From: Plantactinospora sp. BC1
Lineage (GTDB): Bacteria; Actinomycetota; Actinomycetes; Mycobacteriales; Micromonosporaceae
Reading direction: 5' to 3'
NCBI RefSeq assembly: GCF_003030345.1
Contig: NZ_CP028158.1
Coordinates: forward strand, 558,001-622,000
DNA: 64,000 nt
A model generated the notes under the pieces. It saw only the letters and a program-made list of their open reading frames with translations. It did not search any database and was not told where the DNA came from. Both the position numbers and the translations under genes were made by a program. Shown here piece by piece: positions 36,359-45,465 of the stretch. The stretch's first letter is position 1; each line of letters starts with the position of its first letter.

Positions 36359-36472
36359 GCTGCCCGGGCTCGCCGCCGGCAGCTCCGTACGCCGGGACCC
36401 GGCGCCGGGCCGGGACCCGGCGCCGGAGCCGCTCCCGCCCTGCCACTGCGTTCTTCGATGGGATGAGCCGCG

Positions 36473-38482
36473 ATGCGGAAACGGGTAACCACCGAACCCG
36501 GACAGGACCCCGGACGGCTGATCCTGGCCCCCGCCCGCTCGGGCGGATATCCCGGGCCGGTCCGGGAGGCGGTGCGGGGCAGCCAACTCATCCGCCTGCT
36601 GGGCACCACCGACGCCAAACAGATCGGGCTGCTCTATCTGACGACGTCGTTCGGCTTCTTCATCGCGGCGGGGATCGAGGCGCTGCTGATGCGGGCCGAG
36701 CTGGCGCGCCCGGGAATGCAGTTCCTCTCGCCGGAGCAGTACAACCAGCTCTTCACCTCGCACGGCACGATCATGATGCTGCTCTTCGCCACCCCGCTGG
36801 CGTTCGCCTTCGGCAACTACCTGGTGCCGTTGCAGATCGGTGCCCCGGACGTGTCGTTCCCCCGGCTCAACGCGCTGGCGTACTGGCTGTATCTCTTCGG
36901 TGGCCTGATGGTGCTCGGCGCCTTCCTCATGCCCGGCGGGGGGCCCGACTTCGGCTGGACCGCGTACCCGACGTTGAGCCTCTACCAGCACACTCCGGGA
37001 GCCGGCGGCAACCTCTGGGTGGTCGGCCTGGTGCTCTCCGGACTGGGCACCATCCTCGGCTCGGTCAACCTGATCACCACCACCCTGACCCTGCGGGCGC
37101 CGGGCATGACGATGTTCCGGATGCCGCTCTTCACCTGGGCGATGCTGATCACCGCGCTGATGGCGGTCGTCGTCTTCCCGCTGCTGGCGGCGACGCTGCT
37201 GGCCCTGCTCGCCGACCGGGTACTCGGCTCGCACGTCTACGCCGCCGAGACCGGCGGACCGATCCTCTACCAGCATCTGTTCTGGTATTTCGGCCATCCC
37301 GAGGTCTACATCGTGGCGCTGCCGTTCTTCGGCATCATCAGCGAGATCATCCCGGTCTTCAGCCGCAAGCCGCTGTTCGGCTACAAGACCATGGTTCTCG
37401 CCATCGTCGTCATCTTCCTCTACTCGATGACCGTCTGGGCGCACCACATGTTCGCCACCGGTCAGGTACTGCTGCCGTTCTTCTCGGCGTTCACGTTCAT
37501 CATCGCCGTACCGACCGGGATCAAGTTCTTCAACTGGATCGGCACGATGTGGAAGGGGCAGTTGACCTTCGAGACGCCGATGCTCTTCTCGATCGGGTTC
37601 CTGGTCACCTTCCTCTTCGGCGGGTTGACCGGGGTGCTGCTGGCCAGCCCGCCGGCGGATTTCCACACCCACGACAGCTACTTCGTCGTCGGCCACTTCC
37701 ACTACGTACTCTTCGGCACGATCGTCTTCGCCGCCTTCGCCGGGGTCTACTTCTGGTTCCCGAAGATGACCGGCCGGCTCCTCGACGAGCGTCTCGGCCG
37801 GGTGCACTTCTGGACGATGTTCGTGGGGTTCCACGTCACGTTCCTGGTGCACCACTGGCTGGGTAACGAGGGGATGCCCCGCCGGTACGCCGACTATCTG
37901 CCGACCGACGGCTTCACCACGCTGCACACCGTCTCCACCATCGGCTCGTTCATCCTGGGCGCCTCCACGCTCTTCTTCATCTACAACGTCTGGAAGTCGT
38001 GGCGGTTCGGCCGGCTGGTCGGTGTCGACGACCCCTGGGGCTTCGGCAACAGCCTGGAGTGGGCGACCACCTCCCCGCCGCCGCTGCGCAACTTCGACCG
38101 GATGCCGCAGATCCGGTCGGAGCGGCCCGCCTTCGACGCGAAGTACGGCCCGCTCGTCGCCGACCTCGGCCGGGACCTGCCACAACGGGCCGCCGAGCCG
38201 CCGCAGCGGATCCGGGACGAGATGCACCGCGAGCGCAGCACGCCCGAGCCGCCGACGGTGCAAGGCGCGGAGGGTGCCCGGGAGACGGTCGGGCACTATC
38301 CGCCGGAGCAGTCCGGCGCCCGGCCGGTGGAGGTACCCGATCCGGAGCAGGTCCGCCGGCCGAGCTTCGAGCAGACCGAGGAGGCGACCGAGAACCCGTT
38401 CGACGCCGACCGCACCGGACCGAGTTCGAAACGGTGGCGGGACCCCGGCGGCGACGAGGAGGGCGACGACGAGGCGCGGTAG
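36473..38482 (+). CDS. ctaD: Cytochrome c oxidase subunit I with long acidic tail
   Basis: Haem-copper oxidase subunit I of 669 residues with about twelve helices in the first 510. Ligand motifs are present: SHGTIMM (low-spin haem His), FGHPEVYI with the Tyr of the active site, WAHHMF (CuB histidines) and [18 protein letters not shown] (both haem histidines). The K-channel region is normal. After KSWRFG comes a cytoplasmic extension of about 160 residues rich in Glu, Asp and Pro, much longer than usual. No subunit II or III gene is nearby, so this is an orphan copy, likely paralogous to a main ctaD elsewhere. Confidence 0.9.
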   Translation: MRKRVTTEPGQDPGRLILAPARSGGYPGPVREAVRGSQLIRLLGTTDAKQIGLLYLTTSFGFFIAAGIEALLMRAELARPGMQFLSPEQYNQLFTSHGTIMMLLFATPLAFAFGNYLVPLQIGAPDVSFPRLNALAYWLYLFGGLMVLGAFLMPGGGPDFGWTAYPTLSLYQHTPGAGGNLWVVGLVLSGLGTILGSVNLITTTLTLRAPGMTMFRMPLFTWAMLITALMAVVVFPLLAATLLALLADRVLGSHVYAAETGGPILYQHLFWYFGHPEVYIVALPFFGIISEIIPVFSRKPLFGYKTMVLAIVVIFLYSMTVWAHHMFATGQVLLPFFSAFTFIIAVPTGIKFFNWIGTMWKGQLTFETPMLFSIGFLVTFLFGGLTGVLLASPPADFHTHDSYFVVGHFHYVLFGTIVFAAFAGVYFWFPKMTGRLLDERLGRVHFWTMFVGFHVTFLVHHWLGNEGMPRRYADYLPTDGFTTLHTVSTIGSFILGASTLFFIYNVWKSWRFGRLVGVDDPWGFGNSLEWATTSPPPLRNFDRMPQIRSERPAFDAKYGPLVADLGRDLPQRAAEPPQRIRDEMHRERSTPEPPTVQGAEGARETVGHYPPEQSGARPVEVPDPEQVRRPSFEQTEEATENPFDADRTGPSSKRWRDPGGDEEGDDEAR

Positions 38483-38542
38483 CTGGTTTTGTCGTACCCG
38501 GCCGCCAGGATGCGGGCGGACGACGAGACCAGGGAGTGACTG

Positions 38543-39262
38543 ATGATCGGAAAGCTGGAGATGGTGGTGCTCGACGCGCCCGACATCGAGAGGCTTGCCG
38601 CGTTCTACCGGGGGCTGGCCGGGTGGGTGGCGTCGGGCGTCGACGACGACTGGATCACGCTCGACACGCCCGACGGTTGGCAGGTCGGCCTGCAACTGGC
38701 GCCGGACCACCAACCGCCGCGCTGGCCCGGCCAGGAGCGGCCGCAGCAGGCCCATCTCGACCTGCGGGTGCCGGACCTCGACGCCGCACTCGACCGGGCT
38801 GTCGGGCTCGGCGGGACGCTGCTGGCCAAGAACGAGGCGTGGTACACGGTGGCCGACCCGGCGGGGCATCCCTTCGACCTCTGCCTGAAGGCGGACAACC
38901 CCGACACCACCCTGATGGGCGTGATGCTGGACTGCCCGGACGCAAAGGTGCTCAGCGCCTTCTACGCCGAGTTGCTCGGCAAGCCGGTCACCTACGAGGG
39001 CGACGGCATGGCGATGGTCGGCAACGACGGCGAGCAGCCGGTGCTGTTCCAGCAGGTGGCCGACTACAGCCCGCCGCGCTGGCCGGATCCGGCACACCCG
39101 CAGCAGTTCCACCTCGACGTGGTCGTCGAGGACTTCGACGTCGCCGAGCCGGCGGTGCTCGCCCTGGGCGCAACCCGGCAGCCCGGTGGCGGCAGGACGT
39201 TCCGGGTCTACACCGACCCGGCCGACAAGCCGTTCTGCCTGACCCGTTCCGAGACGCCGTAG
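38543..39262 (+). CDS. VOC-family protein, two tandem glyoxalase domains
   Basis: Protein of 239 residues made of two VOC modules: first from LEMVVLDAPDIERLAAFYRGL, second from GVMLDCPDAKVLSAFYAELL. Each ends with an HLDV/HLDL strand and a DPAG/DPADKPFCL turn. Two modules in one chain can form one active site. Some metal ligands seem absent, so it may be a binding rather than catalytic protein. ATG 38543 follows GGGAG. Its final codons are reiterated downstream. Confidence 0.88.
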   Translation: MIGKLEMVVLDAPDIERLAAFYRGLAGWVASGVDDDWITLDTPDGWQVGLQLAPDHQPPRWPGQERPQQAHLDLRVPDLDAALDRAVGLGGTLLAKNEAWYTVADPAGHPFDLCLKADNPDTTLMGVMLDCPDAKVLSAFYAELLGKPVTYEGDGMAMVGNDGEQPVLFQQVADYSPPRWPDPAHPQQFHLDVVVEDFDVAEPAVLALGATRQPGGGRTFRVYTDPADKPFCLTRSETP

Positions 39263-39340
39263 TCGCCCGAGATGCCGTAGTCGGCCGGGCCGTCGTAGTC
39301 GCCCCGAGCGCCGTAGTGGGCCGGGACGTCGTAGTCCCCC
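39251..39340 (+). repeat. 18-bp tandem repeat spanning the VOC stop codon
   Basis: Five units start at 39251, 39269, 39287, 39305 and 39323 and follow GAGACGCCGTAGTCGCCC. The first contains the last codons and TAG stop of the VOC gene. Since 18 is a multiple of three, each unit brings another in-frame TAG. Units diverge from each other at several positions. Confidence 0.85.
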
Positions 39341-39513
39341 CGGGGAGACGGGAGCCGCCTTTCCCCCCGGGGGAGGCGGCCGCCGTCGCAGGAACGTCGT
39401 AGCCGCCCGCCGGTCCCGTGCCGGCGGGCGGCATCGACGGGGCTGAAGTCGGTCTGAAGCCGGTCGGCGCTACGTTCTCGCCAGCGGAACCCATCCGAAC
39501 AGGAGGATCCCTG

Positions 39514-39987
39514 ATGAGAACCCGAGTGTTGGCGGCCGTGCTGACGGCGTCGCTCGTCGCGGTGTTCGCCGCCGCGCCCCAGGCGTCCGCGGCGACTCCC
39601 GCGCCCCGGACGGCGGCCGACTGCGAGCGCGGCGCGAACGGTTTCCGCGACATCCCGGACACGCTGCGCGGCACCCAGGCGGTCGCGCCGGTGACGCTGC
39701 CCGGCGGCCCCGTCGTCCGCCTCTACTACGGTACGGTCGCCGGGGCGCAGCGCGGCTGGGCGATGATCGACGGAGGCACCTACGCCCGCGACCGGGTCTG
39801 GCTGAACTGGAGTGTCGACGGCGGCGCGAACATCCACGTGCAGTGCGGTCCGTTCCTCGTCGACGCCACCGGCCGCACCAAGACCAGCGCGGCGAAGACC
39901 ACCAGCAGCAACCCCAGCTACCGGTTCCAGGCCTGCGGCCAGTCCTTCCCGTACGCCACACCGTTCCAGTGCACCGCCTGGTGGTGA
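39514..39987 (+). CDS. Small secreted protein, unknown
   Basis: Protein of 157 residues with a clear signal peptide (MRTRVLAAVLTASLVAVFAA, cleavage after AQASA-type site near residue 28). The mature part has four Cys (DCERG, VQCGPF, QACGQSF, FQCTAW), probably two disulfides, and ends in WW. ATG 39514 has AGGAGG 7 nt upstream. I do not recognise the family; small disulfide-bonded exported proteins of this size are common in actinomycetes. Confidence 0.82.
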   Translation: MRTRVLAAVLTASLVAVFAAAPQASAATPAPRTAADCERGANGFRDIPDTLRGTQAVAPVTLPGGPVVRLYYGTVAGAQRGWAMIDGGTYARDRVWLNWSVDGGANIHVQCGPFLVDATGRTKTSAAKTTSSNPSYRFQACGQSFPYATPFQCTAWW

Positions 39988-40072
39988 CCGGGTGCCCCGG
40001 TGACCAGCCGACGACCGGTGCCCGGCGTCACGGTGCCCGGAGCGGCCGGGACGGACGGAACGGCGGGCCGGC

Positions 40073-40462
40073 TCAGCCGTCCGGGGTGAAGAGGCCCTGG
40101 ATCCCGACGATGATGGCGATGAGGCCGAAGACCGCGAGTAGCAGGCCGACCCCGGTCGCCGCGCCGTCCGCCCCGGTCCGCGGCGCCTGCCGGCCGGTCA
40201 ACCTGTCCCAGAGCAGGGCGAGGCCGACGCCGATCCCGACCACCTCGAAGTGGAACGGGCGCGGCCCGGAGACCAGGTGGACGATGAGGTAATAGCCGCC
40301 CGCCACCAGGGCGACGATCCCGACGACCCAGCCGAACGGCGCGACCCGGGCGGCGAAGCGACCGAGGTCGTCGCCGACCCGGGGCAGCCGGCGCAGGAGT
40401 GCGACGGCGAGCAGGAAACCGCCGAGGATGTTGGCGAGATCGAGCAGCAAGGCCATGATCAC
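40073..40462 (-). CDS. Four-helix membrane protein, unknown
   Basis: Protein of 129 residues with four hydrophobic segments (about 5-24, 45-66, 74-90 and 103-122) and no known motif. GTG 40462 is preferred because GGAGGAG lies 8 nt upstream; an ATG two codons later is an alternative. Neighbours on both sides are exported proteins and no operon is evident. Confidence 0.7.
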   Translation of the reverse strand: MIMALLLDLANILGGFLLAVALLRRLPRVGDDLGRFAARVAPFGWVVGIVALVAGGYYLIVHLVSGPRPFHFEVVGIGVGLALLWDRLTGRQAPRTGADGAATGVGLLLAVFGLIAIIVGIQGLFTPDG

Positions 40463-40612
40463 GGGACGGTCTCCTCCACCGGCGCCACGAACGCGAACCC
40501 ACGCATGTCGATCGAGAGCATAGTGAGGTCCGGCCCGTCCCGCCCGGTGGCCGACCGCTCCGGGCGGGACGGGTGACGGCGGTCGGCCCGCGAGGCGACG
40601 CCGCCGGCGTAC

Positions 40613-42067
40613 TCAGCTACCGGGGCGGGGGAACGCCACCGGGCTGCGGTGCCCGGCGCGGTCGACGGCGCGTACGCCGAAGAAGACGTTGTCCTTGGAC
40701 AGGTCGATGGTGGCCGTGGTGACGTCGCCGACCGGGATCACGTGGGTCCACTCCGGCGCCGTGGTCTCCCGCCACACGATCTCGTAACCGGCCAGGTCCG
40801 GCTCGGTGCCCCGGGTCCAGCGCAGCTCGGTGTCGTTGGTCAGGTTCGTGGTGACGATGGTGACGCCCTTCGGCGTACCGGGGGCCTGGGCCAGGGACCA
40901 GAGTGCCGCCGCGTTCACCTTGGCGACCCGGGTGATGTACTCGAAGTCGCAGAACTCCGGCAGGTCGCCGTACTGCTTGCCGTCGACCACCCGGACGTCC
41001 TGGTGCTGGTGCGCGAAGTCCTCGTTCGGCTCGGTGAACCGGCCGGCCGGGTAGCCCTGCTCCAGGAAGGAGATGTGGTCGCTGCCGCGCAGGTAGCGGT
41101 CCCGGCGGTAGATCACCCGGACCCGCATCCCGGTGCTGTCGTTGTCCGCCACGTCGCTGACGTACCGGGCGAGTTGCCGGCTCGGCGAGTCGTTCTCGCC
41201 GCCGACGGAGCGCCGGGTGTTCGCCTCGGCCGGCGTCTCGGCCGTCGGCACGCCCTCGGCGAAGAGCCGGACCGTACGCCGGTCCCGGGTGCCGTCGTCC
41301 GCCGTCGAGCTGCCGACGATGTCGTCGCTGAACATGCCCTGTACGTCGGCGCCGGCCGCCCGGTACTGCCGGGCCATGTACCCCGAGCCGTAGAGGCCCT
41401 GCTCCTCGCCGGCCACCGCCGCGAAGACGATGGTGGCCTCGCTGCGCCGGGTCGCCATGATCCGGGCGAGTTCCATCGCCACCGCCACCCCGGAGGCGTC
41501 GTCGTCGGCGCCCGGCGCGTCGCTGGTGGCGTCCATGACGTCGGTGCAGCGCGAGTCGTAGTGGCCGGTGACGACGTAGATCCGCTCCGGCGAGGTCTCC
41601 CCGCGCAGCGTGGCGACCACGTTGGTGATCCGGGTCGGCACCGGGATCCGGGAGGCCGGCTCCTGGACGTACGACTGGAGTTCCACAGTCATCCGCCCAC
41701 CGGACCGGGCGGCGTAACCCCGCATCTGCTCGTAGATCCAGTCCCGGGCGGCCCCGATGCCCCGGACCGGGTCGTCCTGGCTGGAGAGGGTGTGCCGGGT
41801 ACCGAACTCGGCGAGCCGGCGGACGATCGCCTCGATCCGTCGCTGGTCGATCTCCCGGAGCAGCTCCCGCAGCTCCCGGTCGGGTGACTGGGGCCGGATC
41901 GGCCGACCGGGCCCGGACGAGCCGCCGCCGGTGGTGGCGGAGGCGGCCGAACCGGTGGCGAGCGGCGCGGCGACCGTTGCGGCGGCCGCGGTGACGGTGG
42001 CGGCGGACAGGAACGTACGGCGGCTCGGCTTCGTGGGCCCGTCGCCTCGGGAGTCCTGGGATGTCAT
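40613..42067 (-). CDS. Tat-exported M28-family metallopeptidase
   Basis: Zinc aminopeptidase-like enzyme of 484 residues. The N-terminus has a twin-arginine signal (PSRRTFLSAATV) and a hydrophobic Ala-rich stretch. Dinuclear zinc ligands appear as TGHYDS, GADDDASG, GEEQGL and GSDHISF. A fibronectin-type module (about 390-484, TNLTNDTELRWTRG) ends the protein. ATG 42067 is chosen because a complete promoter, TTGACA-18-GACGAT, ends exactly 7 nt before it, giving a leaderless mRNA. It should act outside the cell on peptides. Confidence 0.9.
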   Translation of the reverse strand: MTSQDSRGDGPTKPSRRTFLSAATVTAAAATVAAPLATGSAASATTGGGSSGPGRPIRPQSPDRELRELLREIDQRRIEAIVRRLAEFGTRHTLSSQDDPVRGIGAARDWIYEQMRGYAARSGGRMTVELQSYVQEPASRIPVPTRITNVVATLRGETSPERIYVVTGHYDSRCTDVMDATSDAPGADDDASGVAVAMELARIMATRRSEATIVFAAVAGEEQGLYGSGYMARQYRAAGADVQGMFSDDIVGSSTADDGTRDRRTVRLFAEGVPTAETPAEANTRRSVGGENDSPSRQLARYVSDVADNDSTGMRVRVIYRRDRYLRGSDHISFLEQGYPAGRFTEPNEDFAHQHQDVRVVDGKQYGDLPEFCDFEYITRVAKVNAAALWSLAQAPGTPKGVTIVTTNLTNDTELRWTRGTEPDLAGYEIVWRETTAPEWTHVIPVGDVTTATIDLSKDNVFFGVRAVDRAGHRSPVAFPRPGS

Positions 42068-42074
42068 GCCAGGC

Positions 42075-42104
42075 ATCGTCATCAATGCGAGCCGGGACTG
42101 TCAA
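42075..42104 (-). promoter_or_regulatory. Leaderless promoter of the M28 peptidase gene
   Basis: On the minus strand a perfect -35 TTGACA (42104-42099) is followed by an 18-bp spacer and GACGAT (42080-42075). Seven bases later comes ATG 42067. This is the clearest sigma-70-type promoter in the window, and transcription would begin at or near the start codon. Confidence 0.75.
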
Positions 42105-42230
42105 CGGGCATGATCGTCTTTCTTCGCCCGGTTTGCCGCCGTCCGGACCCGTCCCGCCCGCTCGGGCCCGGTCCGCCGGGTACGCCCACCGGTGGGTTTG
42201 CCCGGCCGATGCCCGGGAACGGGCGTTCTC

Positions 42231-43529
42231 ATGACCAAACCGCGCGTTGTGATCGTCGGGGCCGGGTTCGCCGGCTACCACGCGGCGAAGAGCCTGTCCC
42301 GGATCGCCAACGGCCGGGCCGAGGTCGTGCTGCTGAACCCGACCGACTTCTTCCTCTACCTGCCGCTGCTGCCCGAGGTGGCGGCCGGGATCCTGGAGCC
42401 GAGCCGGGTCTCGGTCTCCCTCGCCGGCACCCTCAACGGGGTCCGGGTGGTGATCGGCGAGGCGCAGCACATCGACCTGGCGGCGAAGCGGGTCGACTAC
42501 ACCGGCGCCGAGGGCGACCCCGGGCAGCTCGACTACGACCGACTGATCATCTCGGTCGGCAGCGTCAACAAGCTGCTGCCGATCCCCGGGGTCACCGAGC
42601 ACGCGCACGGGTTCCGGGGCCTGCCGGAGGCGCTCTTCCTGCACGACCACGTGGTCAGCCAGGTCGAGCTGGCCGAGGCGACCGACGACGAGGCGGAGCG
42701 GGACGCCCGGAGCACCTTCGTGGTGGTCGGCGCCGGCTACACCGGGACCGAGGTGGCCGCGCACGGTCAGCTCTTCACCGACGCGCTCGCCGCCCAGCAT
42801 CCGCGGCTCGGCGTACGGCCGCGCTGGATGCTGCTCGACCTCGCCGAGCGGGTACTGCCGGAACTCGACCGGCGGATGTCGGAGACCGCCCGCCGGGTGC
42901 TCGACGCGCGGGGCGTGGACGTCCGGATGGGCACCACCGTCTCGGAGGCGACGGCCGACGGGGTACGACTCAGCGACGGCGAGTACGTCCCGACCCGCTC
43001 GCTGATCTGGTGTGTCGGCGTCCGCCCCGACCCGCTCGTGGCCGACCTGGGACTGCCGACCGAGAAGGGACGGCTGGTGGTGGACGAGTTCCTGAACGTG
43101 CCCGGCTTCCCCGACGTCTACGCCTGTGGGGACGCCGCCGCCGTACCCGACCTGACCCGGCCGGGCGAGGTGACGGCGATGACCGCCCAGCACGCCCAGC
43201 GGCAGGGCAAACTGGCCGCGCACAACGTCGCCGCCTCGTACGGGCAGGGCAAGCGGCGGCCGTACCGGCACCACGACCTCGGGTTCGTGGTGGATCTCGG
43301 TGGCACCGACGCGGCCGCGAACCCGGTGCACGTGCCGCTCTCCGGGCTGCCCGCCAAGGCGGTTACCCGGGGCTACCACCTGATCGCGCTGCCGGCGAAC
43401 CGGGCCCGGGTCAGCGCCGACTGGCTGCTGGACGCGGCCTTCACCCGCCAGGCGATCCAACTCGGGCTGGTGCCGGCGCACGCCGTACCGCTGGAGAGCG
43501 CCTCCCCGGAGCTGCCGGCCCGCCGCTGA
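42231..43529 (+). CDS. FAD/NAD(P)-dependent oxidoreductase, NDH-2-like
   Basis: Flavoprotein of 432 residues of the type II NADH dehydrogenase group. It has two Rossmann motifs, VIVGAGFAGYHAAKSL (FAD) and VVVGAGYTGTEVAAHG (NAD), the TDFFLYLPLLPEVAAG and FPDVYACGDAAAVPD signatures and an AQHAQRQGK segment. The C-terminal part is probably membrane-associated and hands electrons to menaquinone. ATG 42231 is used; the in-frame GTG 42192 is less likely. Its final bases are duplicated downstream. Confidence 0.9.
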   Translation: MTKPRVVIVGAGFAGYHAAKSLSRIANGRAEVVLLNPTDFFLYLPLLPEVAAGILEPSRVSVSLAGTLNGVRVVIGEAQHIDLAAKRVDYTGAEGDPGQLDYDRLIISVGSVNKLLPIPGVTEHAHGFRGLPEALFLHDHVVSQVELAEATDDEAERDARSTFVVVGAGYTGTEVAAHGQLFTDALAAQHPRLGVRPRWMLLDLAERVLPELDRRMSETARRVLDARGVDVRMGTTVSEATADGVRLSDGEYVPTRSLIWCVGVRPDPLVADLGLPTEKGRLVVDEFLNVPGFPDVYACGDAAAVPDLTRPGEVTAMTAQHAQRQGKLAAHNVAASYGQGKRRPYRHHDLGFVVDLGGTDAAANPVHVPLSGLPAKAVTRGYHLIALPANRARVSADWLLDAAFTRQAIQLGLVPAHAVPLESASPELPARR

Positions 43530-43639
43530 CCCTGCCGGCCCGCGCCGTCAACGCGCTCGCGGCCCGCCGTCAACGCGCGCGGCCTGCCGTCAACGCGTGC
43601 GCGGTCTGCCGTCAGCGTGCGCGGCGTGTCGTCGACGCT
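43512..43639 (+). repeat. 20-22 bp tandem repeats spanning the NDH-2 stop codon
   Basis: CTGCCGGCCCGCCGCTGACC at 43512-43531 contains the gene's last codons and TGA. It is followed by CTGCCGGCCCGCGCCGTCAA and then by units with GCCGTCAACGCG at 43544, 43566 and 43586 and GCCGTCAGCGTG at 43608. Spacing alternates between 22 and 20 bp. The array runs directly into the hairpin at 43640. Confidence 0.8.
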
Positions 43640-43673
43640 GCCGGCCCGCCACCGTCGAGGGTGGCGGGCCGGC
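43640..43673. terminator. Perfect 14-bp hairpin between convergent genes
   Basis: GCCGGCCCGCCACC (43640-43653) pairs with 43660-43673 around a six-base loop GTCGAG. It lies between the converging NDH-2-like and DUF2267 genes and is the strongest terminator candidate in the window. Confidence 0.8.
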
Positions 43674-43688
43674 GGACGCCGTGGCGGC

Positions 43689-44708
43689 TCACGGACCGAA
43701 GCGGGGCCCTGGGGCCCGTTCCGGCGGGGCGGCCATCCCGGCGCCGACCTCGTCGATCGCGTCGTCGATCTGGTGCGCGAGCGTCACGTCCAGCGCGGTC
43801 ACCGCGTCCAGCGAACGGGTCCGGACGGTGAGCACCGCCGACTGTGGTGACTCGCGGCCGATGGTCGGCCCCCGCCCGGTCTCCGGCCGCAGCCGGGCCA
43901 GCCGGCCCAGCACCCGGTCCAGGTTCTCCGGCGGCAGCTCGATGGTGCGGGTCAGCCCGCGCCGGTCGCCGGACCAGTAGGGGAGGGTCGCCAGCGCGTC
44001 CCGGAGTTCGTCGTCGGTCAGCGCGGCGGTGGCCCCGGCCGGGTCGACCAGCCCGCCGCCGGCCGGTGGTGGACCGAGCAGCTCCCGCAGCTCCGGCGGC
44101 AGGTGCAACGAGTCGATCAGCCCGCCGTCCTGTGCGGCGAGCGCGCTCAACGTCGCCTGCGCCTGGTACCGGGCCTGCTCCGGGCTGCGATGGGTCGACC
44201 GGGCCACCTCGTCGAGGAAGCCGGCCAGGTCGCGGCGCCGGTCGCCGGCAGCCATCGCGCCGTCGTCGTGCAACTGGTTCGGTACGGCGTCGAGCAGCCG
44301 CTGCCGGTCTGCGGTGTCCAGCGCCCGGGCCAGTGCCGCCACGGTGGCTCCGGCGGCGGCGCGGGCCTGTTCGAAGTCGACGCCGGCCCGGCGCCCGATG
44401 TCGGAGACGAGATCCCGGTACGCGATCACCGGCACCTCGGCGGTGGTCGTGCCGACCAGCTCGTCGGGGGCCGGCATGGGGCGCTCGGCCGGTGCCGGCG
44501 GCGCAGTGGTCGGACCGCCGCGCTCGGTGCTCGGCTTGCGCGCACCGGCCGGTGGCGGACCGTCCCGACGGCTCCGGTCGAGGCTGGTGAGCTGCCTGTC
44601 CGCGCCGAAGGTCGCGCCAACCTCGCTCGGCCGCCGGCCCCGCTGACGGGCCTGCCGGGCCAGGGTACGGCGCCGCTGGTTGTCGCCCTCCATCTGCTTC
44701 CCGCTCAT
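43689..44708 (-). CDS. DUF2267 protein fused to a degenerate pterin dehydratase-like domain
   Basis: Protein of 339 residues. A basic N-terminal region (TLARQARQRGRRPSEVG) and Pro-rich linker lead to a DUF2267 domain (about 95-210; YRDLVSDIGRRAGVDFEQARAAA and LPPELRELL). The C-terminal 100 residues, LTDDELRDALATLPYWSGD through DVTLAHQIDDAI, resemble pterin-4a-carbinolamine dehydratase. The catalytic histidine pair expected after the first helix is replaced by RGPTIGRE, so dehydratase activity is unlikely. ATG 44708 has GAGGAG upstream. A regulatory or binding role is possible. Confidence 0.75.
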   Translation of the reverse strand: MSGKQMEGDNQRRRTLARQARQRGRRPSEVGATFGADRQLTSLDRSRRDGPPPAGARKPSTERGGPTTAPPAPAERPMPAPDELVGTTTAEVPVIAYRDLVSDIGRRAGVDFEQARAAAGATVAALARALDTADRQRLLDAVPNQLHDDGAMAAGDRRRDLAGFLDEVARSTHRSPEQARYQAQATLSALAAQDGGLIDSLHLPPELRELLGPPPAGGGLVDPAGATAALTDDELRDALATLPYWSGDRRGLTRTIELPPENLDRVLGRLARLRPETGRGPTIGRESPQSAVLTVRTRSLDAVTALDVTLAHQIDDAIDEVGAGMAAPPERAPGPRFGP

Positions 44709-45033
44709 GCCGTCTCCTCGCTGCGCTCGTCGTCGTGAGCCCCGAGTCGTACCGGACGTACCGGCCGATCCGGGTCCACCTCGGCTCGCTCCGCGTCTCG
44801 CCACCACCGGGCGGGGCCGGCCGCCGCGTGCGCCGGCCGACCGTACGCCCCGCGGTGCGACCAACCGCCTTCCCGACCGGGCATCGACGAAACCCGGTTG
44901 GATCCGGCCGCCGGCTCCCGGCAACTCATCCGGCCGGGGTGAGGGGAACTCACCCGACCGACGCCGATGATCGGGCTGCCCGGGACCCACGTCTTCGGCC
45001 CGGGACGCGCAGGTACCGCCGGAGGAGGCCACC

Positions 45034-45345
45034 GTGAAGAGGATCGTCGAGATCGTCCCCGCCCGGCCCGGTTGGTACGCCCGCTGGCGGCTCGCCCCGG
45101 ACACCACCCGTTGCTATCCGGTGTCGCTCTGGGCGCTGCTGGAGGAGACCGACGAGGGCGGTCGAGAGGTGATCGGGGTGGACGCCGTCGGCCAGTGGCC
45201 CGGCTCCGAGGAGAACGAGACGGGCGGCGAGTTCGTCCGCTACCTCTTCCAGCCGCCCGACAGCGGTGCGCCGGAGGACGCCGCCCGGCCGGACGAGCTG
45301 GGCATCGAGCCGACCCGTCAGCCGGCCCGGCTGAAAGCCGTCTGA
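45034..45345 (+). CDS. Small hypothetical protein
   Basis: Protein of 103 residues with a central WYARWRLAPDTTRCYPVSLWALLEE and an acidic middle; no signal or membrane segment. GTG 45034 follows GGAGGAGG. It resembles small uncharacterised actinobacterial proteins but I cannot name a family. Its last codons and TGA are the first unit of a 12-bp repeat. Confidence 0.7.
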   Translation: MKRIVEIVPARPGWYARWRLAPDTTRCYPVSLWALLEETDEGGREVIGVDAVGQWPGSEENETGGEFVRYLFQPPDSGAPEDAARPDELGIEPTRQPARLKAV

Positions 45346-45450
45346 ACCGTCCCCTGAACTACCGTCTGAACTCGGCTGAACCGGCCCGCACCGCCGCCTG
45401 AACCGGCCCGAGTTGTCGTCCGAGCCTTGCCCGAACTGCCGGCTGAACCG
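45337..45450 (+). repeat. 12-bp repeat spanning a stop codon, decaying downstream
   Basis: GCCGTCTGAACC at 45337-45348 includes the stop of the preceding gene. GTCCCCTGAACT and ACCGTCTGAACT follow at 45349 and 45361, each with an in-frame TGA. Further CTGAAC copies occur at 45376, 45398 and 45443 with irregular spacing. The array fills the space between two convergent genes. Confidence 0.7.
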
Positions 45451-45465
45451 CCGTCCGAGCGTCGG

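Noticed and set aside
35567-39112. Minus-strand open frame of over 1,100 codons
   Set aside because: It lies opposite the dehydrogenase, cytochrome oxidase and VOC genes, all with strong motifs. The translation is low-complexity Gly/Arg/Glu and has no recognisable domain.
39251-39340. CRISPR array
   Set aside because: The 18-bp units are contiguous with no unique spacers and no cas genes are nearby. The same holds for the other arrays near 18220, 43512 and 53411.
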